Notes under the pieces: generated by a model
Told to the model about the DNA's origin: nothing
The model's input: the letters and a program-made list of their open reading frames with translations, nothing else
Database searches by the model: none
Made by a program: the position numbers and the translations under genes
In this document: positions 51,078 to 60,217 of the stretch, in pieces
Layout of the letters: every line of letters starts with the position of its first letter
Position numbering within the stretch: the stretch's first letter is position 1
DNA from: Candidatus Propionivibrio dominans
Lineage (GTDB): Bacteria > Pseudomonadota > Gammaproteobacteria > Burkholderiales > Rhodocyclaceae
Direction: 5' to 3'
Assembly (NCBI GenBank): GCA_016709335.1
Contig: JADJNC010000019.1
Location: 1 to 64,000 of the forward strand
Length of the DNA stretch: 64,000 nucleotides

Positions 51078-54000
51078 ATGATGATCGACAAAGCGAAACT
51101 TCAGACGGCTCTACATTCCCCAAAAACAAAAAAATACGCACTGCGCTTTGTAATCGCGTTTGTTGTTGTCGGCGTGCTGGGTTTCTTTGTCCTGCCGCCG
51201 CTGGTCAAGTCCATATTGCTTGAGCAGCTTGGCAAGGCCTTGCACCGACCGGTAACGGTCAATAGTGTCAGCATCAACCCTTACGCCCTGTCGGTGACCC
51301 TGGAGGGCGTCAGCATTCAGGAACGGGAGGGCGGAGAGACTTTTGCCAGTTTCGACAGTCTCTACATGAACCTGGAATCGACGTCCATTTTCCGCTTCGG
51401 CCCGGTCTTTGGCGAGGTTCGTCTGGTTAACCCCAAACTCAGGATTGTTCGTTTGCCGGACAACCGCTACAACTTCTCCGACCTCCTTGACGAGTTCATG
51501 GCCAGGCCCCGAAATGACGATCCGACCCCGCCTTTTTCGCTCAACAACATTCAGATTACGGGTGGAGTGATCGAGTTCGACGATCGCCAGCTCGACGAAA
51601 AGCATGTCATCAGCGACATCAACCTGACCTTGCCTTTTGTTTCCAGCATGGCGTATGCCACCGACAGCTTTGTTGAGCCGTCATTTTCCGCGCTCGTCAA
51701 TGGGGCACCACTGCATATCAAAGGCAGGAGCAAGCCTTTCACCGACACGCTGGAGAGCGAACTCGCTCTTGATCTTAGCGATCTGCAGTTAGCCAAGTAT
51801 CTGGATTACATTCCCTTCGAATTGCCGATCAAAGTACAGTCCGGTACCCTGAACACCAATCTCAAGCTCACATTTCTTCAGCAAAAGGACAAGCCTTCGA
51901 CACTGCTTGTGTCAGGCACGACGGCCGTCGTCAGCCTGGATGTCAAGGATACTTCAGGCTCTCCGCTGTTATCGCTCAAGCAGCTTGATCTGGTCATCGG
52001 CTCAGCCGATCTGCTCGGCCGCAAGTTCGTCATCGAGCGTATTGCCGTCGATTCGCCGGAGATTCATGCCCGCGTCAGCCGGCAGGGTACGATCAACTGG
52101 ATCGAGTTCTTCCGCAAGGAAATGACGCCCGGAAAACCGATGGCGCAAGCCGTCGAAAAGTCGGCACCGGCAATTCCTGTCGAATGGTCGCTGAGCGAAG
52201 CGAAGGTGAGCGGTGGCGCCCTGCGCTGGCTTGACGAGTCGCACGGCAAGCCGTTCAACGCCAGCCTCGAAGCCCTTGAACTGGATCTGCACAAGCTCGA
52301 CAGCAAAGGTGAAACAGCGGCCGAGTTTGATGCGTCCTGGCGAGTGATTGCCGAGGAGTGGCTGAAGGTCGATACCTTCTCCGTCAAGGGCGGCAAGCTT
52401 GATCTGGCCAGACATGAAGTGCGGGTCGGCGACGCCCTGGCACGGGGGGTGCGCGGCCTGATCCGGCGCACCGCAGAGGGCAAGATCGAGTGGCTACAGA
52501 CTCCGGCGCTGCGTGTCCTTGAGGCGTCGCAGAAAGAGACCTCGGAGCCGTGGAAGATTACTTTGGACAAGTATGTCGGCGAGGATATCGGAGTTCGTTT
52601 TGAAGACCGGGCCGTTTCTCCGGTGGCGATGCAGACTATTGACGGTTTTGGCTTTGAAATTGAAAACCTGTCGACCGAACCTGGACAGAAGGCCAAACTG
52701 GCGGCGCGTTTCAAGCTCAATAAAAAGGGCGAAATCGGCGTAGATGGAACGCTACAACCCATTCCGCTCAATGCCGACCTGAATCTGGATATCAAGTCGC
52801 TTGAGTTGCTGCCGCTGCAAGCGTATTTCACCGAGAAGCTAAATATTGCCGTGACCCGTGGACAGGTGACGGCAAATGGCAATGTGCAGTTGCGACAGGA
52901 TGCAGCAGGCAAGAAGACCGATGCACCGGTACTGGCCGGGGGCTTCACCGGGCAGGCCACGATTGGCGACTTCTATGCCGTGGACAAGCTGAACTCGGCT
53001 GATTTTCTGCGCTGGAAGTCACTCTTCTTCGGCAAGGTTGATGCGCGCTTGAATCCTCACTCGCTTTCGATCGGCGAGATCGCGCTTACCGACTTTTTTG
53101 CACGTGTCATTGTCAGCCCCGATGGCAAGCTCAACCTGCTGCAGATCGTGCGCAAGGAGGATGCGCCGGCCGTTGCCGTGGTTCCGCAGGCGGCTGAACA
53201 GGGTGGGACGCCGGTCGTAGCGCCGGCGACCGAGACAGGTTCCGGCAAGGCTGTTGCGCCGGTGACTCCAGTGACTCCGGTGCCCGGGGTGGATCCGGCC
53301 CTTTCCGAAAGCAGGCCGGTGATTCCGATCAAGATCGGCAAAATTACCTTGCAGGGCGGCAATGTCAGATTCAGTGACAACTTCGTCAAGCCAAACTATA
53401 CGGCGAATCTGAAACAGATCGGTGGTCGGATTACCGGCCTGTCCTCCGAACCCGGCAGCATTGCCAGTCTTGAACTGCGCGGCAGTTACGATAACGTGGC
53501 GCCGCTCAATATCAGCGCAAAGATCAATCCGCTGTCGGCAAAACCCTATCTCGATTTACAGGCGGATATCAAGGGCATCGAATTGACTCCGTTTTCCTCA
53601 TATTCCGGCAAGTACGCCGGTTACATGATCGAAAAGGGCAAGCTTTCCTTGTTCGTCAAGTACAAGATCGAGAATGACCAACTGGAAGCCGAGAACCGGA
53701 TTTTTCTCGATCAACTGACTTTCGGCGACCCGGTTGAAAGCCCGGATGCAACCAAACTGCCGGTGACACTCGCCGTTTCGCTGTTGCAGAACAGGAAGGG
53801 GGAGATCGATCTCAATCTGCCGATTTCCGGATCGCTCAACGATCCGCAGTTCAGCATCGGCAGTCTGGTCATCAAGGTGATCGTCAATCTCTTCATCAAG
53901 GCGGTGACCTCGCCCTTTGCCTTGATCGGCTCGATGTTTGGCAGTGGCGAGGAACTGTCGAATGTCGAGTTCGATTACGGGCGGGCGGCGATTACACCGG

Positions 54001-54518
54001 CAGCGCAAAAGCGCCTCGAAAATCTGACCAAGGCCCTCATTGACCGGCCGGCGCTCAGGCTGGAGGTTGAGGGGCGGGTCGATCTTGAGCAGGATCGCGA
54101 GGGCCTGAAGAGCGCGCGCATCGAGCGCAAGGTGAAGGCATTGAAGCGCGAGGATATGACGAAGAATGGCGTTGAAAGCGGCGAAACGATCACGGTCAGC
54201 GATGAGGAATATCCGGCGCTGCTTGAACGGGTCTACCGTGCGGAAAAATTCCCCAAGCCGCGCAACATGGTCGGTATGGTCAAGGGTCTGCCGGTTGAGG
54301 AAATGGAAAAACTGATGCTGGCCAATTCGATCGTCGACGACGAGGATTTGCGCGAACTGGGTGAGCGCCGGGCGAAAGCCGTTCGCGACTGGCTGCTGGA
54401 GCATGACGTGCCCGCTGATCGCGTTTTCCTGCTGCCAAGCAAGCTCGGTGAGGCCGGAGCCAAGTCGGGCGCGGACGAGAAAGCCAGAAGCAGTCGGGTT
54501 GATTTCACGCTGAAATGA
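51078..54518 (+). CDS. Large DUF748 (AsmA-like) envelope protein with OmpA-like C-terminus
   Basis: The 1146-residue protein has an N-terminal membrane helix (about 22-45, VIAFVVVGVLGFFVLPPLV), AsmA/DUF748 repeats starting LGKALHRPVTVNSVSINPYA, an Ala/Pro/Val-rich linker near 695-740, and a second hydrophobic region near 935-955. The end resembles an OmpA-like fold (EFDYGRAAITPAAQKRLENL; DVPADRVFLLPSKLGE). AsmA-type proteins bridge inner and outer membrane and are linked to phospholipid transport; the exact job is unknown. It stands alone, divergent from the receiver-GGDEF gene. Confidence 0.88.
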   Translation: MMIDKAKLQTALHSPKTKKYALRFVIAFVVVGVLGFFVLPPLVKSILLEQLGKALHRPVTVNSVSINPYALSVTLEGVSIQEREGGETFASFDSLYMNLESTSIFRFGPVFGEVRLVNPKLRIVRLPDNRYNFSDLLDEFMARPRNDDPTPPFSLNNIQITGGVIEFDDRQLDEKHVISDINLTLPFVSSMAYATDSFVEPSFSALVNGAPLHIKGRSKPFTDTLESELALDLSDLQLAKYLDYIPFELPIKVQSGTLNTNLKLTFLQQKDKPSTLLVSGTTAVVSLDVKDTSGSPLLSLKQLDLVIGSADLLGRKFVIERIAVDSPEIHARVSRQGTINWIEFFRKEMTPGKPMAQAVEKSAPAIPVEWSLSEAKVSGGALRWLDESHGKPFNASLEALELDLHKLDSKGETAAEFDASWRVIAEEWLKVDTFSVKGGKLDLARHEVRVGDALARGVRGLIRRTAEGKIEWLQTPALRVLEASQKETSEPWKITLDKYVGEDIGVRFEDRAVSPVAMQTIDGFGFEIENLSTEPGQKAKLAARFKLNKKGEIGVDGTLQPIPLNADLNLDIKSLELLPLQAYFTEKLNIAVTRGQVTANGNVQLRQDAAGKKTDAPVLAGGFTGQATIGDFYAVDKLNSADFLRWKSLFFGKVDARLNPHSLSIGEIALTDFFARVIVSPDGKLNLLQIVRKEDAPAVAVVPQAAEQGGTPVVAPATETGSGKAVAPVTPVTPVPGVDPALSESRPVIPIKIGKITLQGGNVRFSDNFVKPNYTANLKQIGGRITGLSSEPGSIASLELRGSYDNVAPLNISAKINPLSAKPYLDLQADIKGIELTPFSSYSGKYAGYMIEKGKLSLFVKYKIENDQLEAENRIFLDQLTFGDPVESPDATKLPVTLAVSLLQNRKGEIDLNLPISGSLNDPQFSIGSLVIKVIVNLFIKAVTSPFALIGSMFGSGEELSNVEFDYGRAAITPAAQKRLENLTKALIDRPALRLEVEGRVDLEQDREGLKSARIERKVKALKREDMTKNGVESGETITVSDEEYPALLERVYRAEKFPKPRNMVGMVKGLPVEEMEKLMLANSIVDDEDLRELGERRAKAVRDWLLEHDVPADRVFLLPSKLGEAGAKSGADEKARSSRVDFTLK

Positions 54519-54579
54519 GTTGTCGGGTTCTGATCACCGCCAGCGCGGAGAGGGACAACGACTACAAATGTCATAGTTC

Positions 54580-54618
54580 GTAGGTCGGGTCAGGCCGAAT
54601 GGCCGTAACCCGACCTAC
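54580..54618. repeat. REP-like palindrome (GTAGGTCGGGT / ACCCGACCTAC)
   Basis: GTAGGTCGGGT (54580-54590) and ACCCGACCTAC (54608-54618) pair perfectly over 11 bases between the DUF748 gene and rmuC. This is a known type of dispersed bacterial intergenic palindrome. Confidence 0.85.
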
Positions 54619-54659
54619 ACTACTTAACACAACGCGGCGGCCGATAGCGAAGGAAACGC

Positions 54660-56006
54660 ATGAGTGAGTTCTTGTCATACGGGCTGGCCGCGATTGGCGT
54701 CGTCGTGCTGCTGTTGCAGCTTCTGTTGTTGTTCCGCGCCGGGCGCAAGGACGATTCACTCGATCCCGCTTTCCGCTCGCTGGAGGGCGGTCTGGAGCGG
54801 CTGGAGCGCGAATTGCGCCAGGAAATGGCGCGAGGGCGTCAGGAAGCGGCAAGCGCCGCACGCGGGGACCGCGATGAACAGTCACAGGCGCTCGATCGTC
54901 TGGCCAAAACACTGTCGGCCCAGGTCGGGCAACTCGGTACCTTGCAGGCGCAGCAGCTCGAATCCTTTGCCTTGCAACTGACCCGCTTGACGCAAAGCAA
55001 TGAACAACGTTTCGAACAACTTCGGCTGGCCATCGAGGCGCGTCTGGCAGCCATGCAGGCCGATAACGCAACCCAGCTTGAAGAAATGCGCAAGACCGTC
55101 GATGAGAAATTGCACGCGACGCTCGAGCAGCGTCTCGGCGATTCGTTCAAGCTGGTCAGCGAACGGCTGGAACTGGTGCATAAAGGGCTGGGCGAGATGC
55201 AGACGCTGGCCGCCGGCGTCGGCGACCTGAAGAAGGTACTGACCAACGTCAAGACGCGGGGCACCTGGGGCGAGGTGCAGTTGGAGGCGCTGCTCGATCA
55301 GGTGCTGACTGCCGAACAGTACGAGAAGAACGTGATTACGCGCCCGAACAGCAGCGAGCGCGTCGAATTTGCCATCCGGCTGCCGGGACGCGAAATGGGC
55401 GGCGACGAGAAATGCCCGGTCTGGTTGCCGATCGATGCAAAATTTCCGATGGAGGATTATCAGCGCTTGATCGAGGCCCAGGAGCGCGCCGATCCGCTCG
55501 CCGTCGAGCTGGCGGCCAAGGCCCTTGAGCTGCGCCTGCGCGACGAGGCGAAGAAAATCCGCGACAAATATGTCGAGCCGCCCCACACCACGGATTTCGC
55601 CATTCTCTATTTGCCGACCGAAGGGCTGTATGCCGAAGTCCTGCGTCGCCCCGGTCTCGCCGATGGCCTGCAGCGCGATTTTCGCATCAGCATTGCCGGC
55701 CCGACGACGCTGGCGGCTCTGCTCAACAGTCTGCAGATGGGTTTCCGCACGCTGGCCATCGAGCAGCGTTCTTCGGAAGTCTGGATTGTGCTGGGGGCGA
55801 TCAAGTCCGAATTCGGCAAGTTTGGCGAAGCGCTTGAAGCAACGCGCAGGAAGCTTGAACAGGCCACCCGAAGCATCGAATCCGCCGGCGTACGGACACG
55901 CCAGATCGAGCGCAAGCTGAAAGGCGTCGAAGCGCTGCCGGTCATCGAGGCACAGGCGCTTTTGGGCGCCCTGGAAGAAATCGAAGCGGCCGACGAAGAG
56001 GCATGA
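54660..56006 (+). CDS. rmuC: DNA recombination protein RmuC
   Basis: The 448-residue protein has an N-terminal membrane helix (about 4-25), a long coiled coil (about 35-190) and the conserved RmuC domain (LKKVLTNVKTRGTWGEVQLE ... PVWLPIDAKFPMEDYQRLIE ... TDFAILYLPTEGLYAEVLRR). RmuC limits inversions and other rearrangements and is nuclease-like. Its stop overlaps the DUF3293 start by ATGA. Confidence 0.94.
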   Translation: MSEFLSYGLAAIGVVVLLLQLLLLFRAGRKDDSLDPAFRSLEGGLERLERELRQEMARGRQEAASAARGDRDEQSQALDRLAKTLSAQVGQLGTLQAQQLESFALQLTRLTQSNEQRFEQLRLAIEARLAAMQADNATQLEEMRKTVDEKLHATLEQRLGDSFKLVSERLELVHKGLGEMQTLAAGVGDLKKVLTNVKTRGTWGEVQLEALLDQVLTAEQYEKNVITRPNSSERVEFAIRLPGREMGGDEKCPVWLPIDAKFPMEDYQRLIEAQERADPLAVELAAKALELRLRDEAKKIRDKYVEPPHTTDFAILYLPTEGLYAEVLRRPGLADGLQRDFRISIAGPTTLAALLNSLQMGFRTLAIEQRSSEVWIVLGAIKSEFGKFGEALEATRRKLEQATRSIESAGVRTRQIERKLKGVEALPVIEAQALLGALEEIEAADEEA

Positions 56007-56446
56007 GAACGGAAGCCCTCGATATCGCGTTCCGGGCGACGATCTATCGGGTGGATACCGCCGAGGGAATCTTTGACTTGCGCATCGGCAGGCCCGACCC
56101 CGCATTTGATGACTTTCTGCGCCGTCAGGGCGTTTCCTGCTGGGCCGTGCTCACCGCCTGCAACCCCGGGGGTGTCCGTGATGACGATGGAAACCGGCTG
56201 CGCCGGATGCGCTTGCAGCAACGATTGCAGACCCTCGGCTGGTCATTCTGTTCAGCCTGCAATCTCGCCGATGACAGGATGTGGCCTGAAGAACCGGGTT
56301 TTCTGCTCCTGCAAGTGAGTGAACAGGAAGTGCGATCTCTGGCTTCAGAGTTTTGTCAGTTGGCGTGTGTTTGTGGCGTTGTCGGAGGCGCACCACGCCT
56401 GGTCTGGGTTCAGGAAAGCGGTGACGATGCCGTAAATCAGCAATAA
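56003..56446 (+). CDS. DUF3293 family protein
   Basis: The 147-residue protein matches DUF3293 (WAVLTACNPGG near residue 47, WPEEPGFLLLQVSEQEV, and VGGAPRLVWVQ). No function is established. Coupled to rmuC by a four-base overlap. Cys-rich in the middle (SCWAV, TAC, SACN, FCQLACVCG). Confidence 0.82.
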   Translation: MRTEALDIAFRATIYRVDTAEGIFDLRIGRPDPAFDDFLRRQGVSCWAVLTACNPGGVRDDDGNRLRRMRLQQRLQTLGWSFCSACNLADDRMWPEEPGFLLLQVSEQEVRSLASEFCQLACVCGVVGGAPRLVWVQESGDDAVNQQ

Positions 56447-56520
56447 TGACCGACAAGTACTTACTGTTTCTCGCTGCTGGAAGCGGGTAGTATCAATGCA
56501 TAATCTGGGTGATGGGTGGA

Positions 56521-58920
56521 ATGAGCAATAAAATTGGGCGTTTCGAGATAGTCCGCGAATTGGGAAGGGGAGCGCAGAGCGTTGTTTATCTGGCGCGCGA
56601 TCCGCATCTGCAGCGCGAGGTGGCGATCAAGACGCTGCATTTTTCGCAACCCGATCCACAAAAGAATCAGCAACTGCTAGCCGAGGCCCGCCTGGTCAGC
56701 CAGTTGCGGCATCCGAATATCATTCCCATTTTCGAAGCCGGAGAAGAGCAGGGGGATGTCTATCTCGTCTTTGAGTTCGTTCCCGGCAAGAATCTGGGCG
56801 ATTACCTGAAGGTCAGCGGTCGTCTGACCCCGGTGAAAGCCATCGCCATCCTCCATCCCGTTCTCGATGCGATTGCCCATGCCCACGCGGCAGGCATCGT
56901 TCACCGCGATCTCAAGCCGAACAATATCCTGATCGACAGTGAGGGCATGTCGCGCGTGATGGACTTTGGTATTGCCGCGCATGTCGAGGCGCCGACCAAT
57001 GACGCTGAAGCATTAATGGGTTCGCCGGCCTATATGGCTCCCGAATACATCATCCATCGCGAAAGCAGCGAACGAACGGATGTGTTTTCGGCCGGACTGG
57101 TCTTCTACGAATTGTTGACCGGAGAGCGAGCCGTGCCGGGAGACAATGTTTATGAAGTCATGAACCGGGTTGCCAACGAGGATATCCGACTGCCAGCGCA
57201 GGCCGGGATCGAACTCGATGACCCCTTGGCCAGCGTACTCTACAAGGCCATTGCGCGTGATCCGCAGCAGCGTTTTGCCTCAGTTGTCCAGTTGCGCGAG
57301 GCGCTTGATAACTATCTCGAACCGGAAGAGCCTGTTGCCTCGACCGATACAAAACAGAGCACCATCGATTTTTTGATACGGCGCATGCGGCACAAGAGCG
57401 ATTTTCCGGCGTTGTCGGAGTCGGTCAGCACGATCAATAAAATTACCGAATCCGACAAGGGGAGTATCTCCAACCTTTCAAACATGATTCTCAAGGATTT
57501 TTCGCTGACCAACAAGATTCTCCGTCTGGTCAATTCGGTGCATTACCGGCAGGCGGGTGGCGGAAGCATCAGTACGATTTCACGTGCCGTACTGGTGCTC
57601 GGCTTTGACGCCGTACGTAATATCACGATCACCGTCATGCTCTTCGAGCACCTGCAAAACAAGGCTAATGCCAACCACCTCAAAGAGGAGTTCCTGCATG
57701 CCAATCTGGCCGCCATTCTGGCCAGGGACATCGGTGAAAAGACCTCGTCGCGCGACCTCGAGCAGGTTTTCATCTGCTCGATGTTTCACAATCTCGGACG
57801 CTTGTTGAGTCAGTTTTACTTCCCGGATGAAAGCGAGGAAATAAAGCGGGCGATGGAACAGAAACCGTGCAGCGAGGAAGCGGCGGCAGTGCAGGTGCTC
57901 GGCATTTCATTCGAGGATCTGGGCATCGGCATAGCGCGTACCTGGGGTTTTCCCAATCTCATCGTCAACAGCATGCGCAAACTGCCGGCCGGCAACGTGC
58001 GCAAGGCAAATACCGTCGATGAGCGCATGCGCGTTCTGTCGGCCTTTGCCAATGAGCTGTGCACGATGATTTCCGATGCTCAACCCGAACAGCAGCAGTT
58101 GCACCGGGTCAAGGCGCGTTTTGGCGAAAATATCGCGCTCAGCGAGCAGGCCTTGCGCGAGACGATGGAAAAATCGTTTCTCGAAGTGTCCCAGTTCGCC
58201 GGGATCATCGGCATCAATCTGAAACAATCCGCGTTTGGTCGGCAGATGAAGATGTGGACGGCAAAGTCGGAGCCTGCCGCGCTGGTCGAAGCGCAACCCG
58301 CCACAGCCGGCGATAGCGCGGAAATGGTGCTTTCCGAACTTGCTCCGGCGGGCGCGCCCGGCAGTCCGGCCGTCGAGTGCGAGGTGGGCACAGCCGCTGA
58401 GCTGGCCAATTGCGAAGTCATCCTGATGGCAGGAATCCAGGACATCAGCAACACCCTGGTCGAGGATTTCAAGCTCAATGATGTGCTGCGCATCATTCTG
58501 GAAACCATGTACCGCGCCAAGGGCTTCAAGCGCGTCATCCTCTGCGTTCGCGACGCACGCAGCAATTCGATGCTCGGCCGTTTCGGCTTTGGGCCGGATG
58601 CGCCCGAGATGAGCAAGCGCTTCAACTTCTCGCTGACCTTTACGCCGGACATCTTTCATGCGGCCCTGTCCAAGGGGGTCGATATCCTGATCAGCGATAC
58701 CAACGATCCGAAGATTGCCTCACGCATCCCGGAGTGGTACCGCAAGGGGATAAATGCCGGAACCTTCGTCATTTTCCCCCTGTGCATCAAGGGCAATCCG
58801 GTCGCCATGATTTATTCCGACGCTGATCATGCCGGCGAGATCGTCATCCCCGAGAAGGAGTTGTCGCTGCTGCGCACCCTGCGCAATCAGGCGCTGCTGG
58901 CGATCAAGCAGTCAAGCTGA
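56521..58920 (+). CDS. Serine/threonine kinase-HDOD-GAF fusion protein
   Basis: The 799-residue protein joins three modules. The N-terminal Hanks-type kinase (about 5-265) is complete: Gly loop LGRGAQSVVYLA, Lys in VAIKTLH, HRDLKPNN, DFG and MAPEYI. A central HDOD domain (about 280-510; LKDFSLTNKILRLVNSVH, LVLGFDAVRNITITVMLFEH) and a C-terminal GAF-like domain (about 630-795; LNDVLRIILETMYRAKGFKR, FPLCIKGNPVAMIYSDADHA) follow. It can phosphorylate Ser/Thr and probably responds to a ligand bound by GAF. Starts at 56509 (GTG) and 56512 (ATG) are also possible. Confidence 0.9.
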   Translation: MSNKIGRFEIVRELGRGAQSVVYLARDPHLQREVAIKTLHFSQPDPQKNQQLLAEARLVSQLRHPNIIPIFEAGEEQGDVYLVFEFVPGKNLGDYLKVSGRLTPVKAIAILHPVLDAIAHAHAAGIVHRDLKPNNILIDSEGMSRVMDFGIAAHVEAPTNDAEALMGSPAYMAPEYIIHRESSERTDVFSAGLVFYELLTGERAVPGDNVYEVMNRVANEDIRLPAQAGIELDDPLASVLYKAIARDPQQRFASVVQLREALDNYLEPEEPVASTDTKQSTIDFLIRRMRHKSDFPALSESVSTINKITESDKGSISNLSNMILKDFSLTNKILRLVNSVHYRQAGGGSISTISRAVLVLGFDAVRNITITVMLFEHLQNKANANHLKEEFLHANLAAILARDIGEKTSSRDLEQVFICSMFHNLGRLLSQFYFPDESEEIKRAMEQKPCSEEAAAVQVLGISFEDLGIGIARTWGFPNLIVNSMRKLPAGNVRKANTVDERMRVLSAFANELCTMISDAQPEQQQLHRVKARFGENIALSEQALRETMEKSFLEVSQFAGIIGINLKQSAFGRQMKMWTAKSEPAALVEAQPATAGDSAEMVLSELAPAGAPGSPAVECEVGTAAELANCEVILMAGIQDISNTLVEDFKLNDVLRIILETMYRAKGFKRVILCVRDARSNSMLGRFGFGPDAPEMSKRFNFSLTFTPDIFHAALSKGVDILISDTNDPKIASRIPEWYRKGINAGTFVIFPLCIKGNPVAMIYSDADHAGEIVIPEKELSLLRTLRNQALLAIKQSS

Positions 58921-59141
58921 GTACAGCCTACGATAAAGGCTTCACCACCAGGACACCAGGAACACCAAGATGCACAAAGAGAAACCTCTTGTTTTTCTTG
59001 GTGAAACTTTGTGCCCTTTGTGCCCCCAAGGGGATTTCCTGCGGGGCATCTTGGTGGTGAGGTTTTTTTTAGCCTGGTTTCTTGTTGCTACCAGAGCTTC
59101 CACCACGGCTCCTTGCGCTCCAGACCATGGTTGCAATAGAC
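58861..59141. repeat. Junction copy A: kinase end, intergenic repeat and bamD 3' remnant
   Basis: This copy holds the intact kinase 3' end (to 58920), the CACCACCAGGACACC / CTTGGTGGTGA dispersed intergenic repeat (about 58941-59062), and a 3' remnant of bamD (about 59090-59141; CCAGAGCTTCCACCACGGCT) with no bamD body. Copy B at 59960-60217 has the same order. Confidence 0.85.
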
Positions 59142-59203
59142 GCACCCCCGAGCCTGCCGCCGGCGGGAGCGCAATCGCTCGCTGAATCGGAGGCTTTGTG
59201 TGT

Positions 59204-59905
59204 ATGCTGACGGACATGATCACTGTTCATCACCTCGAAACGTCGCGTTCGCAGCGCGTGTTGTGGCTGCTGGAAGAACTGGGCGTGCCCTACGAGATCA
59301 GGCTGTACCGGCGCGATCGGCTGACTCGCCTGGCGCCGCCGGAACTGAAGCAGGTGCACCCGCTGGGCAAGTCGCCGGTGATCACCGACGGGGATCTCGT
59401 GGTGGCCGAGTCCGGCGCCATCCTGGAGTATCTGGCGGAACGTTATGGCCAGCAGGGCCAGGGCGAGACAGCCCGATTGCTTGCCACACCGGGCACGCCC
59501 GAGCATCTGCAGTTGCGCTTCTGGATGCACTTCGCCGAAGGCTCGCTGATGAACTGGCTGGTGATGAAGCTGGTCTTCATGAACATCCCGACGCAACCGA
59601 TGCCTTTTTTCGTCAAGCCGATTGCACGGCAGTTATGCCTGAAGGTTCAGGAAAAACTGATCGACCCGAACCTGGAGACCAGCATGGCTTTCATCGAGTC
59701 GCACCTGGACCGCCACACCTGGTTTGCCGGGGAGTGCCTGACCCTGGCCGATTTCCAGATGAGTTTTGCCGTGTCGGCGCTGCTGGCGCGCTCCACTGCC
59801 GCGCTGCCATGCCCGAGGTTGACGGCCTGGCTGACCCGGATCGAAGCGCGACCCGCCTACCAGCGCGCGCTGGCCAGGGGCGGCCCGGTCCTGATGTCTG
59901 ACTGA
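59204..59905 (+). CDS. Glutathione S-transferase family protein
   Basis: The roughly 233-residue protein has a thioredoxin-like N-terminal domain (ITVHHLETSRSQRVLWLLEE, then LGKSPVITDGD and VVAESGAILEYL) and an all-helical C-terminal domain (GECLTLADFQMSFAVSALL). It probably conjugates or reduces glutathione adducts; the substrate is unknown. ATG 59204 has GGAGG ten bases upstream; ATG 59216 is the other choice. It lies between the two junction copies. Confidence 0.88.
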   Translation: MLTDMITVHHLETSRSQRVLWLLEELGVPYEIRLYRRDRLTRLAPPELKQVHPLGKSPVITDGDLVVAESGAILEYLAERYGQQGQGETARLLATPGTPEHLQLRFWMHFAEGSLMNWLVMKLVFMNIPTQPMPFFVKPIARQLCLKVQEKLIDPNLETSMAFIESHLDRHTWFAGECLTLADFQMSFAVSALLARSTAALPCPRLTAWLTRIEARPAYQRALARGGPVLMSD

Positions 59906-59959
59906 GCGCAGATGCTGGCTGGCGCGCTCCGTCAGCCATCCACCAGCCACGGAAAGGGA

Positions 59960-60217
59960 TTGGCGCTGCTGCGCTTTGCGCAATCAGGCGCTGCAGGCGA
60001 TCAAGCAGTCAATCTGAGTACAGTCAACTGACTTCACCACCAAGACACCAAGAACACCAAGGTGCACAAAGAGAAAGCTCTTGTTTTTCTTGGTGAAACT
60101 TTGTGCCCTTTGTGTCTTGGTGGTGAAGGTTTTTTAGCCTGGTTTCTAGTTGACCTGGCCGCCTACCAGAGCTTCCACCACGGCTCCTTGCGCTCCAGAC
60201 CCCGCGTGTAATAGACG
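59960..60217. repeat. Junction copy B: kinase 3' remnant, intergenic repeat and bamD end
   Basis: This copy opens with a diverged 3' piece of the kinase gene (TGCGCAATCAGGCGCTGCAG, then GATCAAGCAGTCAATCTGA), continues with the CACCACCAAGACACC repeat (60033-60128), and ends in the true bamD 3' end. It lacks the kinase body. The remainder of the gap after the GST gene (59906-59959) shows nothing else. Confidence 0.85.

Noticed and set aside
58943-59070. Transposon inverted ends around the GST gene
   Set aside because: The repeats flanking GST are in direct, not inverted, orientation and contain gene ends; no transposase is present.
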